From assembly GCA_039090855.1 (NCBI GenBank), contig CM077006.1, forward strand, positions 49,237,336 to 49,301,335: 64,000 nucleotides of DNA, written 5' to 3'. Of this stretch, positions 20,628 through 31,013 are shown piece by piece (within the stretch, counting starts at the first letter, position 1; the number at the start of each line of letters is the position of its first letter). The stretch is from Macrothele yani. Lineage: Eukaryota; Arthropoda; Arachnida; Araneae; Macrothelidae. The notes below the pieces were generated by a model. The model did no database searches. It was given only the letters and a program-made list of their open reading frames with translations, and had not been told where the DNA came from. The translations under genes and the position numbers were made by a program.

Positions 20628-20760
20628 CTTTTCTTCTTTATAACTGCTGTTATAATACAAAATCCTTCATAAAAGTTTTTGCATTACATTCTTGATAAAA
20701 TTATCTTTCCATTGATATATAATTTCATTATATTACTCAAAACAAAAGTGGCCACTACTG
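20628..20760 (-). repeat. Right terminal inverted repeat of the Tc1 frame
   Basis: Ends TGGCCACTACTG before TA. The inner TTATCTTTCCATTGATATAT is the inverse of the left end. The adjoining right flank is TATCATCATCAT. Confidence 0.8.
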
Positions 20761-20804
20761 TATCATCATCATAACGCAAATCTAGAATAAACCGATGTCT
20801 TCTT

Positions 20805-21400
20805 TTGCTTTGAACAACAGATATCAAGCAAGGGTCATATCGAAGAAGAAATTAATAGGTGTAAAAAACTTGGTTGGAGAGTATTTCGAAGAAACTCTAA
20901 AATTTTCAACAGGAATTTACTATTATGCCTTAAAAGAAATGTGTTTAATCAATGCATCCTTCCAGTTCTTCCTTATGGATTAAAGACATGAATCTTAACT
21001 AAAAAAGGCATACAAAGGCTACAGACAACTCAAAGACGTAAGATGCATGCTTTGTATAATCACGAAAGGTAGGAAAAGGAACTCATGGATCAGAAAAAAT
21101 GTCTAGAGTTGATAACATCGTGATCAAGGTAAAATCCTGAAATGATAATGGGCTAGACATATTGCTAGAACTGACAACACTTCAACAACTTAAATATTAT
21201 ACTGGATGCCAAGTGACAGGAAAAGACCCGGAATAATACCACGTTGGAGGTGGGTAGACGAAATTCGAAAGCATGCTGAAGTGACATGGAAGAGAATGGA
21301 TTGAGACAGGGTTGTGGAACAGATTTCGAAAGATATTCATCCAGCTGTGGATCGATAATGTTTGAGAACGATGATATATATATATCTATAAATATCATCA
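20805..21400 (+). mobile_element. RTE LINE 3' fragment, decayed
   Basis: Matches the 18.5-19.07 kb RTE copy from CAGATATCAAGCAAGGGTCA through CAATGCATCCTTCCAGTTCT to a tail with ATATATAT and ATCATCATCAGCAGCAGC. Several stops and indels are present. It faces another RTE copy tail to tail. Confidence 0.75.
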
Positions 21401-21404
21401 TCAT

Positions 21405-23045
21405 CAGCAGCAGCAGCATCGTCCCGCATACTTTCGAATTTCATCCACCCATCCCCCATGTGGATTTATTCTTGGGCTTTCCCTGTTCCTTGGAATCCAG
21501 TCTAGAATTTCGGTTGTCCATCGGTGGTTCGTCCTTCTGGCAGCATGTCCAGCTGATTACCATTTAAGGCATTTTGCTCTGATCATGATATGATGTCTTC
21601 CACTCTTGCCATTTTCCTTATCCATAAGCTCCTCTTCTTACCTTTCCTGGTTACACCAAGTATGCATCTGTCCATGTTTTTTTCAGTTGTTTGCAGTCTC
21701 TTTATGTCTTTTTTACGCTTTCCAACCGTAGGTTGAAGAAGCGTATATGCTCCTGTTTTGTCCGCAAGAAAACTCGCGTAAAAATGATTCGATTTTGATG
21801 AAATTTTAGTATGAGGTAGCGAACAAACTGGAGACGAACTCTATTGAAAATGGATGAAATGGGGTCAAAGGTCAGGACACAGGAGCGCGATCCATTCCAT
21901 CTCTCTTATGCGTCATAACTTACGAAACAATGCTTCGATTGCGACAAAACTTAATCATGTTGTTCCGGAGATATACTGAACCGGTTCTGTTCAATATAAT
22001 TGAAGTGGCGTCAAAGGTCAGGGCACAGGAGCGAGATTTATTCCACAGCCATTTTCCTCATAACTTAACTAAAAAAGCTTCTATTGCGACAAAACTTTTG
22101 CATGTTGTTCCGCAGGTATACTGAACCAATTCTGTTTAATATTATCGAAATGGGGTCAAAGGTCAAGGCACAGGAGCGAGGTTTATTCCACAGCCATTAT
22201 CCTCATAGCTTCAGTAATGATTTCTGGTATGTTGGAAAGCGTATCATAATCAATACATTGCACGATTTTACTAACTTGTTTAGTTAAGGTCCACGTCTGT
22301 GCTCTGTATGTGAGCACTGGAAGGATGCATTGATTAAACACTTTCCTTTTAAGACATTATGCCATATTGCTCTTAAAAATTGTACTGTTTCTTCTAGAAA
22401 GCTATCTAACAAAGTTTTATACGTCGATAAATTTCTTCATCAATTTGTCCTTTGCTTGTAAATGCAGGTATCGGGAATCTCGAGTTTTCCCCATCAATCG
22501 ATAAATCTTCATTTCTTGCAAAATCACTGTACATCAGTTTTGTCTTCCGAAAGTTCATTTTCAATCCCACTTCTTTACTCTTGTCTGCAACTTTTTGGAT
22601 CATAATCTGCAATTCTGATGGGGTAGTTGCAAAAATGACTACCTCATCAGCAAAACGAAGGCGAGTTAAATAATTTCCATTAATCTTTATCCCTCTGTTT
22701 TCCCAGTTCAATGATTGAAAAACATTTTGCAATGTGTCTCTCGCTTTCCAATTGTCTCTCGCTTTCCTTTGTCTCTCGCTTTCCAATTTCTATTGGTGCT
22801 GTGTCCTCAAATAGCCGAACCTTCGCATTTGGATTTCATAGATGTTACTTTAATACCGCAGGATTTCAAAGCCATTGTAACTGCTGATGGTTTCACGGAA
22901 TCAAAGGCCTTTTTAAAATCGATAAAAACCGTTCATAATGGGAGTTCATATTACCTCGTTCTTTCAGTTAGTTCTGTCAGCACACTGATATGATCTATAG
23001 TGCTGTAGCCCTTCCTGAATTCAGCTTGTTCTCTTGGTTGAGCCA
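21405..23045 (-). mobile_element. RTE LINE fragment with polymerase core, interrupted by R1
   Basis: Minus strand. From right to left: REQAEFRKGYSTIDHI, FIDFKKAFDSV (polymerase motif A), LRFADEVVIFATT (the FADD box with Glu), ADKSKEVGLKMNFRKTK, then after an insert the 3' tail to 21405. Stops and frameshifts are present. R1 sits between 21709 and 22284. This is the most complete RTE copy here. Confidence 0.8.
21709..22284 (+). repeat. Repeat R1 copy inserted in the RTE
   Basis: Begins ACGCTTTCCAACCGTAGG after a T-run and ends CACGATTTTACTAACTTG. The RTE sequence continues on both sides (GTCTTTTTT before, AGTTAAGGTCCACG after), so the borders of this R1 family are visible. It has tandem GGGGTCAAAGGTCA cores and an internal ACGCTTTCCAAC/GTTGGAAAGCGT inverted pair. 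No protein is encoded. Confidence 0.75.
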
Positions 23046-23419
23046 TATATATTAACACACCGAACAAAAATTAGGGAATGTAAACTTTATTCCTTAATAT
23101 GGAGTTATATCACCATCTGCTTTGAATACAGCTTTAATTTTGTTTGGCATGCTATCAATAGGACTCAGTCTGTGTGAAGTTTATTCCGCTCCATGCCCAA
23201 AAGATCCCTTAATTCCGCTAAATCTGCAGGAAATTGTTAGTAAGTCCGAACTCCCAAGCAGCTGCGAAAAACTAAATACACAGTCGTGGTTAGATTGTAC
23301 CTACCGCGTAGAAATCACATTCAGGTAAGGCGTTAATTTTGTTTTGTCGAGAAGAGTATTACACTGCCCGACATTATTACTAATATGATATATATATTTA
23401 GCGATTTGGTAGTTATATA

Positions 23420-24587
23420 CACTATATTGACAAAAGTCACCGGACACCTAGAAGAAAAACACAACATAACATTTCTTGACATACATTAGTACGGTGTCGG
23501 CCCCTTCGAGACATGCTATTGACAAGGTTTTGGAACACAGCGATAGGTATATGCGCTTCCATTCAGTACATAATGCTGCAGCTAACTGTTGCTTAATAGT
23601 AGGCCTTGCTTCCAAACTTCTTATGCGGCGCTCTTATTTATCCCATAGGTGCTCTATGGTATTAATATCAGTGCGCTGTGCTGGCCAGGCCACACACGAT
23701 ACGGAATTATCGTTAAACCATGCCGTAAAAATCCTTGCTTTATGGCTCTGTGCATTATCCTGATCGTACCAACAAGGCTCGGTTTCATAGTATTGCCACA
23801 AAGTTGGTAGGGCATAATTGTCCAGAATATCAAGGTAGACGTGTTGGTTAACAGGTTTGTCCACGATAGCCAATGGGCCGGGACCATACGGTAGGAACAG
23901 TAAACTGTGGTAAATAGCGTTCCCCCGGCTGCCGCCACACCCACACAGGGCCATGTGACTGATGGATCGTGTATCTGGACTAATCAGTCCATAGGACCCG
24001 CTTCCATTGTTCTACGGTTCATGATAAATGTTCTTTACACCATGCTAAACGACGAGTAGCATTCCGAGCGGAGATGAAAGGCTTATGAGCAGCCGCACGA
24101 CCACGGTAACCCATGAAATGAAGTTCTCTGCGAATGGTACGTGTATATACCGAGGTTCCAGCATTTTTACTCACCTGCACACAGAGGTCTTGTGCAGTAC
24201 TCCGTCGATTAGCTGTAACAACTCTCCTGAAACTTCGACCTCCTCTATCACTGATTTTCTTTGGTCTGCCGGTACGTTTTGCAGCTTCAGGCACGCCATG
24301 TGTCTTCCACTTATTCAGTACCTGCAAAACAGTTGACTTGGGTATGTTTAAACGCTTCTCGGTTTCTCTTATGGACAACCAACTAATATAACACCCAACA
24401 ATCTTTCTTACTCAAAGTCAGTTCTCTCGCGCCGCGACAATTTCACTCAACCTCACAGTGCGATATGATCGCGGTCATCTGCAGGCTTGTTTTATACCGT
24501 TTGCAGCTGTACCGCGCATCTCAACAACGCAGCGGATCCGTTCAGTTGCTTTTGAAGGGGTGTCCGGTGACTTTTGTCAATATAGTG
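23420..24587 (-). mobile_element. Tc1-like element C nested in D
   Basis: A perfect terminal inverted repeat begins CACTATATTGACAAAAGTC and is followed by ACCGGACACC. TA is on the left; the right flank reads AT, so the duplication is imperfect. It is 1168 bp long. Confidence 0.82.
23634..24378 (-). pseudogene. Tc1 transposase of element C
   Basis: The N-terminal 119-residue ORF (MSIRETEKRLNIPKSTVLQV, RTGRPKK) is the paired helix-turn-helix region with its GRPKK hook. The catalytic half reads VLWTD-stop-SRY, then WYDQDNAQSHKARIF and TDINTIEHLWDK (23634-23954) in another frame. At least four breaks. Confidence 0.8.
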
Positions 24588-25172
24588 ATATCGGGTGAAT
24601 TTGCAGGCCAATTGAGATGTGGAACGTCTCTGTCATGTTCGTCAAACCAATCCAGCTCAAGGCTAGTTTGATGGACACGAGAGCATCATCTTGAAACACA
24701 AGATCCACTATGTGTCCTCCTTGTCCCAAAAACTGGACAAATGGTAATAATGAGTTATTTAAAAGAGGCACACAATCCATAGATTTCATGCAATTTGACA
24801 CCTCAAAGGATGGTCTAGCTAGAGTACTTGAAATACATTCCCAAAACATGATACTTCCACCTACGTTTTGCACAGCTCTCAGACACATTCTGGGTAAAAC
24901 GCTTCTTCATCCTTCTGCAAAACCCTGGAGCAGAGTTGAGCGAAATCGTAATTGAATTAATCGGTAATGCATTACAGCGTAATAGTAATGGGAACACGAA
25001 CTTAGCGTTACCATTACAGGGTAATGGCGAACTCGTCATTAGAAATACATGGCAATTGTAATGACATGTAGCAATTACCCATTCTAAACGTAATGGTTAA
25101 CTATATGTTGGTAATTAACCAATAACTTATGGGTAACAATACAACGTGAATAAACCATCAACCAGTACACTC

Positions 25173-25418
25173 TTACACGTTGTGTAGGTTATTTGACAAT
25201 TGTTTCACCATTCGGACCTCAAATGCGTGTATGTAGAAATTGGAGATTGTATGTGTATGACATGAGTAGTTGCCCCGTCTTCGCCGCAAGTAAAATGATT
25301 TGAACGAAATAATACATATGAAGTAAGTACGAATGGGATGTTTATTTCGATTAGAGATACTCATTTCGTCCATCTCCAGTACAGTATTCTCGTCCATTAC
25401 ATACGTTTCACTGTCCAA
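25173..25418 (-). CDS. Short ORF downstream of the heat-shock-type promoter
   Basis: 81 residues, MDSETYVMDENTVLEMDEMS..., acidic at first and then basic (RRRRGNYS). I do not recognise it. An acidic start of this kind is seen in hAT transposases, so it could be a truncated first exon, but no BED finger or catalytic motif is present. It may also be chance. Confidence 0.3.
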   Translation of the reverse strand: MDSETYVMDENTVLEMDEMSISNRNKHPIRTYFICIISFKSFYLRRRRGNYSCHTHTISNFYIHAFEVRMVKQLSNNLHNV

Positions 25419-25598
25419 GATAATTACCCACTATAGCCACAAGCACATATTAGCACTACACTCACAGTTCAGCAAATCAGGGTGTACTGCCGAATATTAC
25501 AGAAATTTGCAAACTCTTGACATTTTTGCCGTACTTCTCAAGTGTTGTTGTCAATTACTTGTCCGATACGAACGCTGGACTAGCGAGCGACTGACTCC

Positions 25599-25736
25599 TT
25601 TATATATACTTCGCGACAGGACCTGAACCTCCTGGAATATTCTTGATTTACATAAAGCTCTCCAACCTCCCACTGCTCGATCATTCTGGAACATTCTACA
25701 AACGTCTAAACCATTTTTGCCGCTTCTAGAACATTC
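25599..25736 (-). promoter_or_regulatory. Heat-shock-type promoter: HSE array plus TATA box
   Basis: Two full TTCnnGAAnnTTC elements (25684-25696 and 25724-25736) and a half-size GAAnnTTC (25635-25642) lie in order before TATATATAAA on the minus strand (25608 to 25599). The spacing, 35-125 bases upstream of the TATA box, is that of an hsp70-class promoter. Downstream minus-strand sequence is A-rich, leader-like, before an ATG at 25418. Confidence 0.7.
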
Positions 25737-26429
25737 TACAGGACACTTCGGTCTTTGTCTGCTATGTTACATGGCCGACGTTTCTAGACACAGTTTTAGG
25801 CACACGTACATTTCTATAAATTGTTAGCATGTAATTATTATTTGCAAATTGTGTAATTTCATTACCAAATAATTCCATTGAGTTTGAATGGCATTATTAA
25901 ATAATTGAATTATATCCTCTTCATTGTAATGCATTACAGATTAATTCCATTACCTTGTGTGAACCATACTTGGGGATATCTTGTAATGCATTGCACGTTA
26001 ATTGTAATCTGTACTTCCATTACTTTGTAATGCGTTCCTGCCCAACTCTGCCCTAGAGCAACCATCAAGCAGAATCTGAATTCGCCAGAACATATTATTC
26101 GTAGCCACTGTTCAGTGGTCCAGTGACATGCTGTTTTGCCCAAGCTAGGCGATTTTGTTTCTGGACAGTTGTTAACTTCGGACGTATCCGGGAAACACGA
26201 CTGAAAATGCTCAAGATATGCAATTCCCTCCGTAGCATTTGTTCTAAGACTGGTTTACTGGGTTCCAGCATTGTACTGTTGAAGCAGTTCTTGACGAGCA
26301 TGAAAACGTGCAGCATTTTCCAATCATCCCAAATGCCTGTGATCCCGATTTGTTATCATAGAACTTCTACCACAGTTGTTACGCTTAAATTGATAGGTTC
26401 CATACTTCTTTCACTGGAAATAGATACTG

Positions 26430-26642
26430 CCACCTCGGTGGCGCAGTGGTCTAAACGATGGGTTCTGATCATTCGTCCGAAAGGGGTCCAGGTTCTAATC
26501 CCAGTGAAGCATGGATGCTGCGTTTGTCTTACGGCACTGACTCTCTCCCTTCCCTGGAACCAGTGGTCCTAAATTAGGGACGGACGACTACTTACAGTCC
26601 ACTGAGTTGCTCACGGTGGTCGTTAAACCTCTAATAAAAAAA
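26430..26642 (+). repeat. tRNA-derived SINE (family 1) in element D
   Basis: Head GGTGGCGCAGTGGTCTAAAC (A box) with GGTTCTAATCCC (B box), then the family body (TTTGTCTTACGGCACTGACT, GAACCAGTGGTCCTAAATTA) and tail GCTCACGGTGGTCGTTAAAC plus AATAAAAAAATG. Other copies lie at 43081, 62249 and, inverted, at 30515, 39846 and 61838. Confidence 0.85.
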
Positions 26643-26946
26643 TGTATACTACTAAGTATTGACTCGGACAGTCAAACAAACTTCGCCACATTTAGCAAAG
26701 AATGACCATGTTCTCGGACAAAAACAATGGTCCCCTTTTTTCTTTTAGAAACGTCACCTTTATGACCTATAGCTGTACCTGTAAAAGGAAATAAAGAATG
26801 CCACAGATGCTTTAAACACACACCTCAGACATCGACAGTCATGATCCAGTAGTTTCACTCTTCATATTTATACAACTTGTTACGTTTATCAACTTATGTA
26901 CATGTTTCAAACAGCATTCCGTAATTTTTTGTTCGGTGTTTATATA

Positions 26947-28135
26947 CACTGAAGTGCCAGAAAAACTGGTACACCAGTCAAATACTTGGTAGGTCCCCCA
27001 CGGGAGCGCAGGACTGCAGACATACGACGGCGCATGGACTCCACTAGCTCCTGGAAATATGCTGTACGCAATGCACACCATACTTCCTGCAGAGCGTTCC
27101 ACAATTCGGGTGCATTCCGAAGTCTCGAATTCCGGTGTTCGATAGCGCGTTGCATGGCATCCCAAATGTGTTCTATCACGTTCAGATCTGGGTACTTGGG
27201 TGGGAATGGCAACACCCCAAACTCAGATGAATGCTCCTCTAACCATAATGTGGCGTCCCGACACTTGTGTGAAGGTGCATTGTCCTGTCGGAACAGGCCC
27301 AACCCATCAGCATGAATGCAGGACATGAACGGGTGTACCTCGTCAGAAAGGATGCGCACATAGCGTTGGCCGGTCACAGACGTTTGTAGACGTACCAGAG
27401 GTCAGTGAAGTCCAGCTAAACACACCCCATACCATTACGGACCCCCACCAGCCAGCCGGTACAGTTTCCTGTTGACAGGCGTCATGGAATTTGCGCCATA
27501 CACGAATTTTTCCATCTGCCAGACATAGTTAGAAACGGGACTCGTCAGACCAGACTACTTGTTTCCAGTCATCAAGTGTCCAGTGGCGGTGTTGCAGTGC
27601 CCAAGCGAGGCAAATAGCTCTATGCCGTGCAACCATGAAGAAGACTCGAGTTAGGCGTCGGCTCCCAAAGCCCATATCGTGCAGGGTACGTTGCACAGTC
27701 CGGACGGTGATGCTTGTTGATGCTCCAGCATTGAATTCCGATGATACCTGCGTGAGTGTCGCGTGAAACGATTCTTGACAGCCGACGATGGTCACGTTCA
27801 CCCAATGTCTTTTTACGGCCACACTGGTATCGTAAGTTGCCGGAATTCTTGTAGTCACAGTACACCCTTGCAATGGTCGTCCGTGAAAATCCGAACTTCG
27901 TTTCTACCTCCGAAATACTATGGCCCATCTCACGAGCGCCAACTATGACACCTCGTTGAAAATCACTTAAATCGTTATTACTTGTCATTTCTCATGCCGA
28001 AAACAGCTCTGACAGCTGGCAAGGATGCTATCGCTTTATATACGCACTGCCGGACGCAACCGAGTACGCGCATAGGTGACGTTGCTATGTATTTTGCATA
28101 AGCTCGTCTGTACCAGTTTTTCTGGCACTTCAGTG
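26947..28135 (-). mobile_element. Tc1-like element E
   Basis: A terminal repeat CACTGAAGTGCCAGAAAAAC at both ends, TA on each side (26945-26946, 28136-28137), 1189 bp. It starts six bases after the end of element D. Confidence 0.92.
26950..27988 (-). pseudogene. Tc1 transposase of element E, near full length
   Basis: N-terminus MTSNNDLSDFQRGVIVGARE with helix-turn-helix region, then a frameshift near 27750. SITVRTVQRTLHDMGFGSRR, VVWSDESRF (first Asp) with a stop directly after, another break near 27390, then FRQDNAPSHK (second Asp) and YPDLNVIEHIWD (third acidic residue). All three catalytic residues remain. Only a few breaks separate it from an open frame, so it is among the younger elements here. 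Confidence 0.88.
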
Positions 28136-28141
28136 TACGTA

Positions 28142-29281
28142 CACCAATGAGCCATTACATTATGACCATCCCGAGCTAAGAGAAATGAGCGCGCTTGGAG
28201 ACCGAACGGTGGCGCAGATGAAGTTCACGGAGCAGTATATATACAACCCGATGACCGGCTTTCCGTTAGTAGAGTGTTCGGTGTCAGAATGGGGAAAAGC
28301 TGCCGATTTATCGGAGTTTGGTTAAAAAACATATTGTGATGGCACCGCGCTTCAGAACTACGATATCGCAAACGGCGCGGCTTATGGATTGTTCACGTGC
28401 CGCTGTAGAGAGTACGTATCAAAATTAGTGCACAGATGACCAAACGACGAAACGTCTTCCAGTCATGTGTCGTCCGCAGTCCACTGATGCCAGAGGGCAA
28501 AGGAGACTGTCGCGCATTGTTCACAGGGATCGCAGGACCACAGTGCGACAAATCCCCCGCAGCTACAGCAGTGGTGATGCGTCACAGCACACATTTCACC
28601 GCAGCTTTCCACGCATCGGCTTGTATAGCCGAAGACCCAGCCGGGTCCCCATGCTCACTGCACGTCATCGACAACAACGCATGAAATGGGCCCAGCAAGA
28701 TCATCGAGATTGGACAGTGGATGATTGAAAGAAAGTGGCCTGGTCTCACGAATCAAGATTTCTGGTGTATCACGTAGATGGCCGAGCGCGGATGGATACA
28801 CCGGGGACGATGTTTTCTTGGGCCCCCTTGGGCCCCACCCATTATCCCAATAACACAATACCTGACAACTATCAGGTATCTGAACATCGTTGAAGACCAA
28901 GTTCCCCCACTCATGGCAACTGTGTTTTCTGCTGGTGATGGCCATTACCAACAGGATAATGCGCCATGCCACACTGCCAGAATCGTCAAGTAGTGGCTCG
29001 AGGAATATGTTGGTGACTTTCTGTTAGTGGCCTGACCACCAAATTCACCTGACATGAGCCCAATCGAACATTTGTGGTTCTACTCGGAAAAGCGGGTTCG
29101 CGCCACCCCGAAATGTACGGGAACTGGAGGACCTGCTGTTGACGTTATGGTACCAGGTAACCCAGGATCCGTATCACCACTTCATCGAATCGAGGCTTTG
29201 CCGTGTGGTAGCTGTTTTGCGGCCTAAACGGGGTCTTACAGCTTACTAGGTAAATGGTCATAATGTAATGTCTCATCGGTG
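28142..29281 (+). mobile_element. Tc1-like element G
   Basis: Ends CACCAATGAGCCATTACATT and, inverted, CACCGATGAGACATTACATT with TA outside (28140-28141, 29282-29283), 1140 bp. It begins six bases after element E. Confidence 0.88.
28260..29250 (+). pseudogene. Tc1 transposase of element G, heavily decayed
   Basis: Pieces in several frames: a GDCRALFTG/QRRLSRIVHRDRRTTVRQI region, QRMKWAQQDHRDWTVDD, QQDNAPCHTARIVK (28778-28993, second Asp), then PIEHLW near 29058-29075 and the C-terminal RLCRVVAVL. Many stops. Confidence 0.75.
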
Positions 29282-29283
29282 TA

Positions 29284-29905
29284 TACATATACATATATAT
29301 ATTCCTCAGAACCGCAAAGAATCCCCAACTCTCTGTTGTATATACACCTGTCCATAAAGGGGATATTCTACTGAAAAATCTTCGCACACACAATTCTGGC
29401 TTTCGAGATGTTTTACGCGACCTATCTATTTTTTCGAGAAAGTCTTCAAGGACCTCTACACACACGAATTTTGGGATATCTTTGTCTCTGCTAGCATTAT
29501 GGCGAAGTCTTAAAAGGCAGTGCCGTTTGTGGGATAATAATTTTTTCACGGAATATATGTGTGTTTTCAACTGTTACCCTCACGCCCTAACATAAAGCTT
29601 CACTGTGAAGCCTACAAGGATTACAAAGTAAAACTTAACTTGCTTAAGTGAATTTGCTTCACCGTAAAGCTTACTGAATTACTTCAGATGAATTCCGTAT
29701 AGCTTCACTCCGTCGGAACTGTATACTTAATTAAACATGAAGTAACTAAATTAAGCACTACGTTAGGAATAATAACGGCCAGTGAAAGTCAAATAAATTT
29801 TACTTACAGATTCCACCCTCCCATTCACTTTCCTCAAGAATAGGTAGCATGGCCCAAACATTCTGCTTAATCACACAGATTTGTAACAGAACATATTACC
29901 TTGGA

Positions 29906-29966
<61 letters not shown>

Positions 29967-30514
29967 AAATACAACATTCGCTTTGATACATTCGAGATTA
30001 GCACACTTCAAAATGTGCTAAAACAGCAAGAATAACGGTAAATTATCGCCAGCTTTCGACAAACAAGTCAGACTCTAAATCAAAGAAGCGTAAACATTGA
30101 GTAAGAACGTCAGTGACTACTCAAGTCGGCGTGAACTCGTGAATACTCTCACATTAAATCATCCCAAGCCGCCTGATACATTTCAAGACACCAACTCTTA
30201 CTTCCAGCTTTAGCATATGACATCCCAATTTGTCCTACGGTTAGGGTTTCCAAAACACAAATTCGTCGAGAGAGAAAAATGTGGCATTCAGATTGAAAAC
30301 GTTTAAAGAGAATAAACCCATTTTTCTAATGATAAGCAAAACCGAAAGTTACTAAAAAATCTAAAAGAAAGGAAAATTTCGGATTTTAGTTTGAAACAAT
30401 GGGCTGGGGTAAAACCTTAATTTTCAGTCTCTAAAGTAGTGGTCTTTGTCAACTTTCCCGTTTAATTTTTTTTCATGTCATTTTAAATATAGATCACTTT
30501 TTTTTTTTTGCTTT
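29284..30514. other. No recognisable gene; contains a (CT)n microsatellite
   Basis: A CT/TC dinucleotide run occupies about 29909-29961. The rest has no ORF with family motifs. Confidence 0.6.
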
Positions 30515-30744
30515 TTGTTTAGGGGTTTGATCACCACTACGAGCAACTCTAAAGGCTATAAGCAGCCATCCATCCGTGATTTAGGGCCAACCGTCCCTGA
30601 TTTAAGGCTACTGATTGCAGGGAAAGGAAACGACGCCATGGAATAGGTGCGCCGCCACACGTACCTAATCTGGAGTGCGGGCCCGGACCCAGAAGGACTA
30701 GCTAAAAACCAGCGTCCTTAACCACTCGGCAATCAGGGCAGCTC
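30515..30744 (-). repeat. tRNA-derived SINE (family 1), inverted copy
   Basis: Minus strand: GATTGCCGAGTGGTTAAGGA (A box type) at the right end, GGGTCCGGGCCCGCACTCC near the B-box position, body with TTTAGGGCCA, and the GTGGTGATCAAACC tail on the left. More diverged than the other copies. Confidence 0.6.
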
Positions 30745-31013
30745 GTAAATTTGTTTTAGTAAAAGTTGTTGAAGTACATAGCTTTTCCCAAAACAACTCA
30801 GAATGTTTTTATAAAAAAAAATGTGCAAAACGGCGTTCGACCTTGGCACGAGTGTCAAAAAAAAAAAAAAAAAAAAAAACGGTAGTCGTTGCAGTAACCA
30901 TAGGAACTGGGCAAACCTGTTGGTCACGCATGCGTCGTTGGTAGTGCGTGGTTTAATAAGCATTGTTTCGTGAAACCCTAAGCAGTGTTGTCGCGCTGTG
31001 ATTTTCCAAAAAA

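Larger units (their letters stand above)
8152..20760. mobile_element. Composite: Tc1 transposon ends enclosing a palindromic Polinton-like viral module
   Basis: Left end CAGTAGTGGCCA (8152) and its exact inverse at 20749-20760 are each flanked by TA. A further inner stretch (ATATATCAATGGAAAGATAA, about 8255 and mirrored at about 20710) is also inverted and shared, so both ends belong to one Tc1 family. The transposase gene starts at 8627, stops being transposase near 9221 and resumes at about 20352. Between lie about 11.1 kb of viral capsid genes in inverted duplicate. The outer ends are intact in appearance, so the whole 12.6 kb is framed like a single transposon. Confidence 0.82.
24931..26050 (-). 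mobile_element. Non-autonomous hAT-like element carrying heat-shock elements
   Basis: Ends CAGAGTTGAGC and, inverted, CAGAGTTGGGC are flanked by CCCTGGAG (24923-24930) and CCCTAGAG (26051-26058), a 7/8-match 8-bp duplication typical of hAT. Subterminal GTAATGCATTAC palindromes occur at both sides (24964 and 25926). Inside are three heat-shock elements and a TATA box directing transcription on the minus strand. Only a short ORF (25173-25418) follows, with no transposase domain. Confidence 0.78.
24588..26320 (-). pseudogene. Tc1 transposase of element D, fragmented
   Basis: On the minus strand RRELHILSIFSRVSRIRPKL and NRLAWAKQHVT (26095-26316) are the end of the DNA-binding half. GGSIMFWECISSTLARPS, LLPFVQFL and LVFQDDAL (24577-24888) are the catalytic core, with the second Asp in QDDA. 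A hAT-like insertion separates the two. Not functional. Confidence 0.75.
23055..26940 (-). mobile_element. Tc1-like element D, with three nested insertions
   Basis: Ends share an ACACCGAACAAAAA type repeat next to TA on both sides. Internal D sequence is found at 23055-23419, 24588-24930, 26059-26429 and 26643-26940, separated by a Tc1 (C), a hAT-like element and a SINE. The same family recurs at 56279-57255. Confidence 0.8.

Noticed and set aside
8152..20760. Complete Polinton with polymerase, integrase and ATPase
   Set aside because: No protein-primed polymerase, integrase or packaging ATPase motif is visible; only structural genes are present.
23122..23328. Small secreted protein (hydrophobic N-terminus, several Cys)
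   Set aside because: It lies on the opposite strand of a Tc1 remnant and has no support beyond a chance hydrophobic start.
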